Shown piece after piece: positions 62,984 to 64,000 of a stretch of 64,000 bases of DNA. This DNA comes from Alicyclobacillus tolerans (GTDB lineage: Bacteria > Bacillota > Bacilli > Alicyclobacillales > Alicyclobacillaceae), in the NCBI RefSeq assembly GCF_900142255.1, contig NZ_FRAF01000004.1, positions 94,981-158,980 on the forward strand, given 5' to 3'. Every line of letters starts with the position of its first letter. Within the stretch, counting starts at the first letter, position 1. The notes beneath the pieces are model-generated. The model worked only from the letters and a program-made list of their open reading frames with translations. It searched no databases and was not told the DNA's origin. Both the position numbers and the translations under genes were made by a program.

Positions 62984-63652
62984 ATGGTGGATATTCAAGA
63001 AAGTAAACAAAATATCATCAATGCCGCAAATTTACTTCGTGATGCAGGTCTTATGTTCCGGGGTTTTCATGCGAATTTGTCTGCTAGGCTATCCTCAGAC
63101 ACTATGCTCATGACACGCGGTGGGAATGTTGCAAATTTAGATGAAGATAGTTTTGCGGTCATTCGTACAGATGGAACAGTTCTGGAAGGCGAAGTTATGC
63201 CAGCTCAAGCTGAAATTATACAAATGCATGCTGCTGTATATAGAGCGAGAGAATCGGTAGGTGGCATTATTCATACGCATGCCCCAAATGCAACAGCTTT
63301 TGCCATTGCACACGAACCTATTCCGGTAGTGTACGAACCACTTATGCGGTTTGGAATGACTGAACCAGCACCTGTTATTAAATGGGCACCTCGAGGTTCT
63401 AATGCGTCCGTGAATGGAATAGTTGAAGCGGTAAAACTAAAACCAGGCATTTCTGCTGTCCTTCTAGCTAATCACGGAGTTTTAGCGTTTGGAAAATCTC
63501 CTGTAGAAACGGCACAGTTGCTCGCCACACTTGACGAAGGAGCAGAATTGATATTAAAAGCTCGTCTTATTGGAGGAGAAAAATCATTGCCAGAACAGGC
63601 ATTTCAACAAATTGAAGAGCATAAACGCAAGTTTGAAAATATTCATTCTTGA
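62984..63652 (+). CDS. class II aldolase/adducin-family protein
   Basis: A zinc enzyme of 222 aa. GGIIHTHAPNATAFAIA has the His-x-His zinc pair and LLANHGVLAFG the third His; the acidic residue in MPAQAEIIQMHAAVY is the likely catalytic Glu. Family members include fuculose-phosphate aldolase, ribulose-phosphate epimerase and methylthioribulose-1-phosphate dehydratase (MtnB), and the sequence does not decide between them. ATG 62984 follows GGAGGG. Divergent from padR and probably co-regulated with the efflux pump. Confidence 0.85.
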   Translation: MVDIQESKQNIINAANLLRDAGLMFRGFHANLSARLSSDTMLMTRGGNVANLDEDSFAVIRTDGTVLEGEVMPAQAEIIQMHAAVYRARESVGGIIHTHAPNATAFAIAHEPIPVVYEPLMRFGMTEPAPVIKWAPRGSNASVNGIVEAVKLKPGISAVLLANHGVLAFGKSPVETAQLLATLDEGAELILKARLIGGEKSLPEQAFQQIEEHKRKFENIHS

Positions 63653-63732
63653 TTTTCTTCAGCGGTTGATAAATTCTCTCAATTGCTGGAATCCGAAAAT
63701 TAAGTTTGTAGTGAATTTGTAGATTCTACACG

Positions 63733-63770
63733 AAAAAAGGCTTCCGATAAACATCTCGGAAGCCTTGTCT
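63733..63770 (-). terminator. intrinsic terminator of tRNA-Gly
   Basis: AAGGCTTCCGA (63737-63747) and TCGGAAGCCTT (63756-63766) form an 11-bp stem with an 8-base loop; TTTTTT follows in minus-strand sense. It may also stop the aldolase transcript, with GTCTTTT on the plus side. Confidence 0.85.
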
Positions 63771-63774
63771 TTTC

Positions 63775-63850
63775 TGGAGCGGATGACGGGGCTCGAACCC
63801 GCAACATTCAGCTTGGGAAGCTGACGCTCTGCCAATTGAACTACATCCGC
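63775..63850 (-). tRNA. tRNA-Gly (anticodon CCC)
   Basis: A complete cloverleaf on the minus strand: acceptor GCGGATG/CATCCGC, D arm, anticodon stem TCAGC/GCTGA with loop TTCCCAA, T arm with GGTTCGAGCCC. Discriminator T and an encoded CCA end complete 76 bases. Confidence 0.95.
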
Positions 63851-63872
63851 ATCTTCAATTCAATCAATCTAT

Positions 63873-63902
63873 AGTATATCCCACATGATCATTAGGAAGC
63901 AA
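63873..63902 (-). promoter_or_regulatory. promoter of tRNA-Gly
   Basis: TTGCTT (63902-63897) and TATACT (63878-63873) spaced by 18 bases, 23 bases before the tRNA. Confidence 0.55.
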
Positions 63903-63913
63903 GCATTCGCGAT

Positions 63914-63979
63914 CACTCAGCTAAAATCTTACCGAAAGGGTATCGGCTCACTCAAACAGAAATCTTACCGAAGGGATCG
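63914..63979. repeat. two direct repeats of about 31 bases, possible mobile-element terminus
   Basis: Copies at 63914-63945 and 63949-63979 share CACTCA, AAATCTTACCGAA, GGG and ATCG in the same order, 35 bases apart. Multiple short repeats at an end are typical of IS21-like elements, but no transposase is visible before the window ends. Confidence 0.45.
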
Positions 63980-64000
63980 ATGTGCGGATGTCCATGCAGA

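Noticed and set aside
1..64000. CRISPR arrays, rRNA genes, prophage modules
   Set aside because: No regularly spaced repeat-spacer array, rRNA sequence or phage structural gene was seen in the window.

Overview
The window looks like chromosome of a spore-forming member of the Bacillales (Bacillota). Gene order matches the Bacillus ypm/ypj neighbourhood (dnaD, asnS, ypmB, ypmA, dinG, birA, cca, bshA, dapB, mazG-like) and the Bacillus aro-trp supraoperon. It also carries an H-type spore protein gene, ylbJ, a bacillithiol gene, and a trp leader of the TRAP type. Together with sulfide:quinone oxidoreductase, a persulfide dioxygenase-rhodanese and cytochrome bd, this suggests an Alicyclobacillaceae-like sulfur-handling bacterium. 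That placement is inference, since no marker gene was searched.

Layout. 1-18.6 kb (almost all minus strand): replication and translation (dnaD, asnS), an FtsH-like membrane protease with partner membrane proteins, ypmB/ypmA, surE, a methylthioadenosine salvage trio (mtaD, mtnA, mtnP), dinG, birA, cca, bshA, dapB and a MazG-like pyrophosphohydrolase. 18.8-27.5 kb: ylbJ, uppP behind a 17-codon leader ORF, isocitrate dehydrogenase, two membrane proteins, reoY and a helicase-associated protein. 27.7-42.8 kb: the aromatic supraoperon, read right to left as rluA-like, three M42 peptidases, aroC, aroB, aroH, then a new promoter with a TRAP-type attenuator, trpDCFBA, aroF, tyrA, aroA and a terminator. 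trpE is absent. 42.9-54.2 kb: sspH with a probable ATT start, an aldo/keto reductase, and a sulfide-oxidation/respiration block: small flavoprotein, CstB-like enzyme, DUF1641 protein, SQR, a broken TauE/SafE gene, a PAS histidine kinase and response regulator, cydAB and a monooxygenase-like protein. 54.2-60 kb: two decayed MFS genes, a secreted protein, and an mmsA/Fe-alcohol dehydrogenase operon behind a strong sigma-54 promoter. 60-64 kb: an intact TauE/SafE gene, a PadR-DHA2 efflux operon divergent from a class II aldolase with paired operators, tRNA-Gly(CCC), and direct repeats at the right edge that may be the end of a mobile element.

The most interesting unit is the 44-54 kb block. The same 18-bp dyad, ATCAG-N8-CTGAT (one arm imperfect at one site), lies upstream of the SQR operon, upstream of the two-component system and upstream of cydAB. 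This suggests one regulon joining sulfide oxidation to a sulfide-tolerant terminal oxidase, sensed by a PAS domain with three clustered cysteines. Second is the trp leader, which shows promoter, 5' hairpin, GAG/UAG triplets, terminator and a matching antiterminator strand. Third is the tandem M42 trio, in which the last paralogue has lost metal and catalytic residues.
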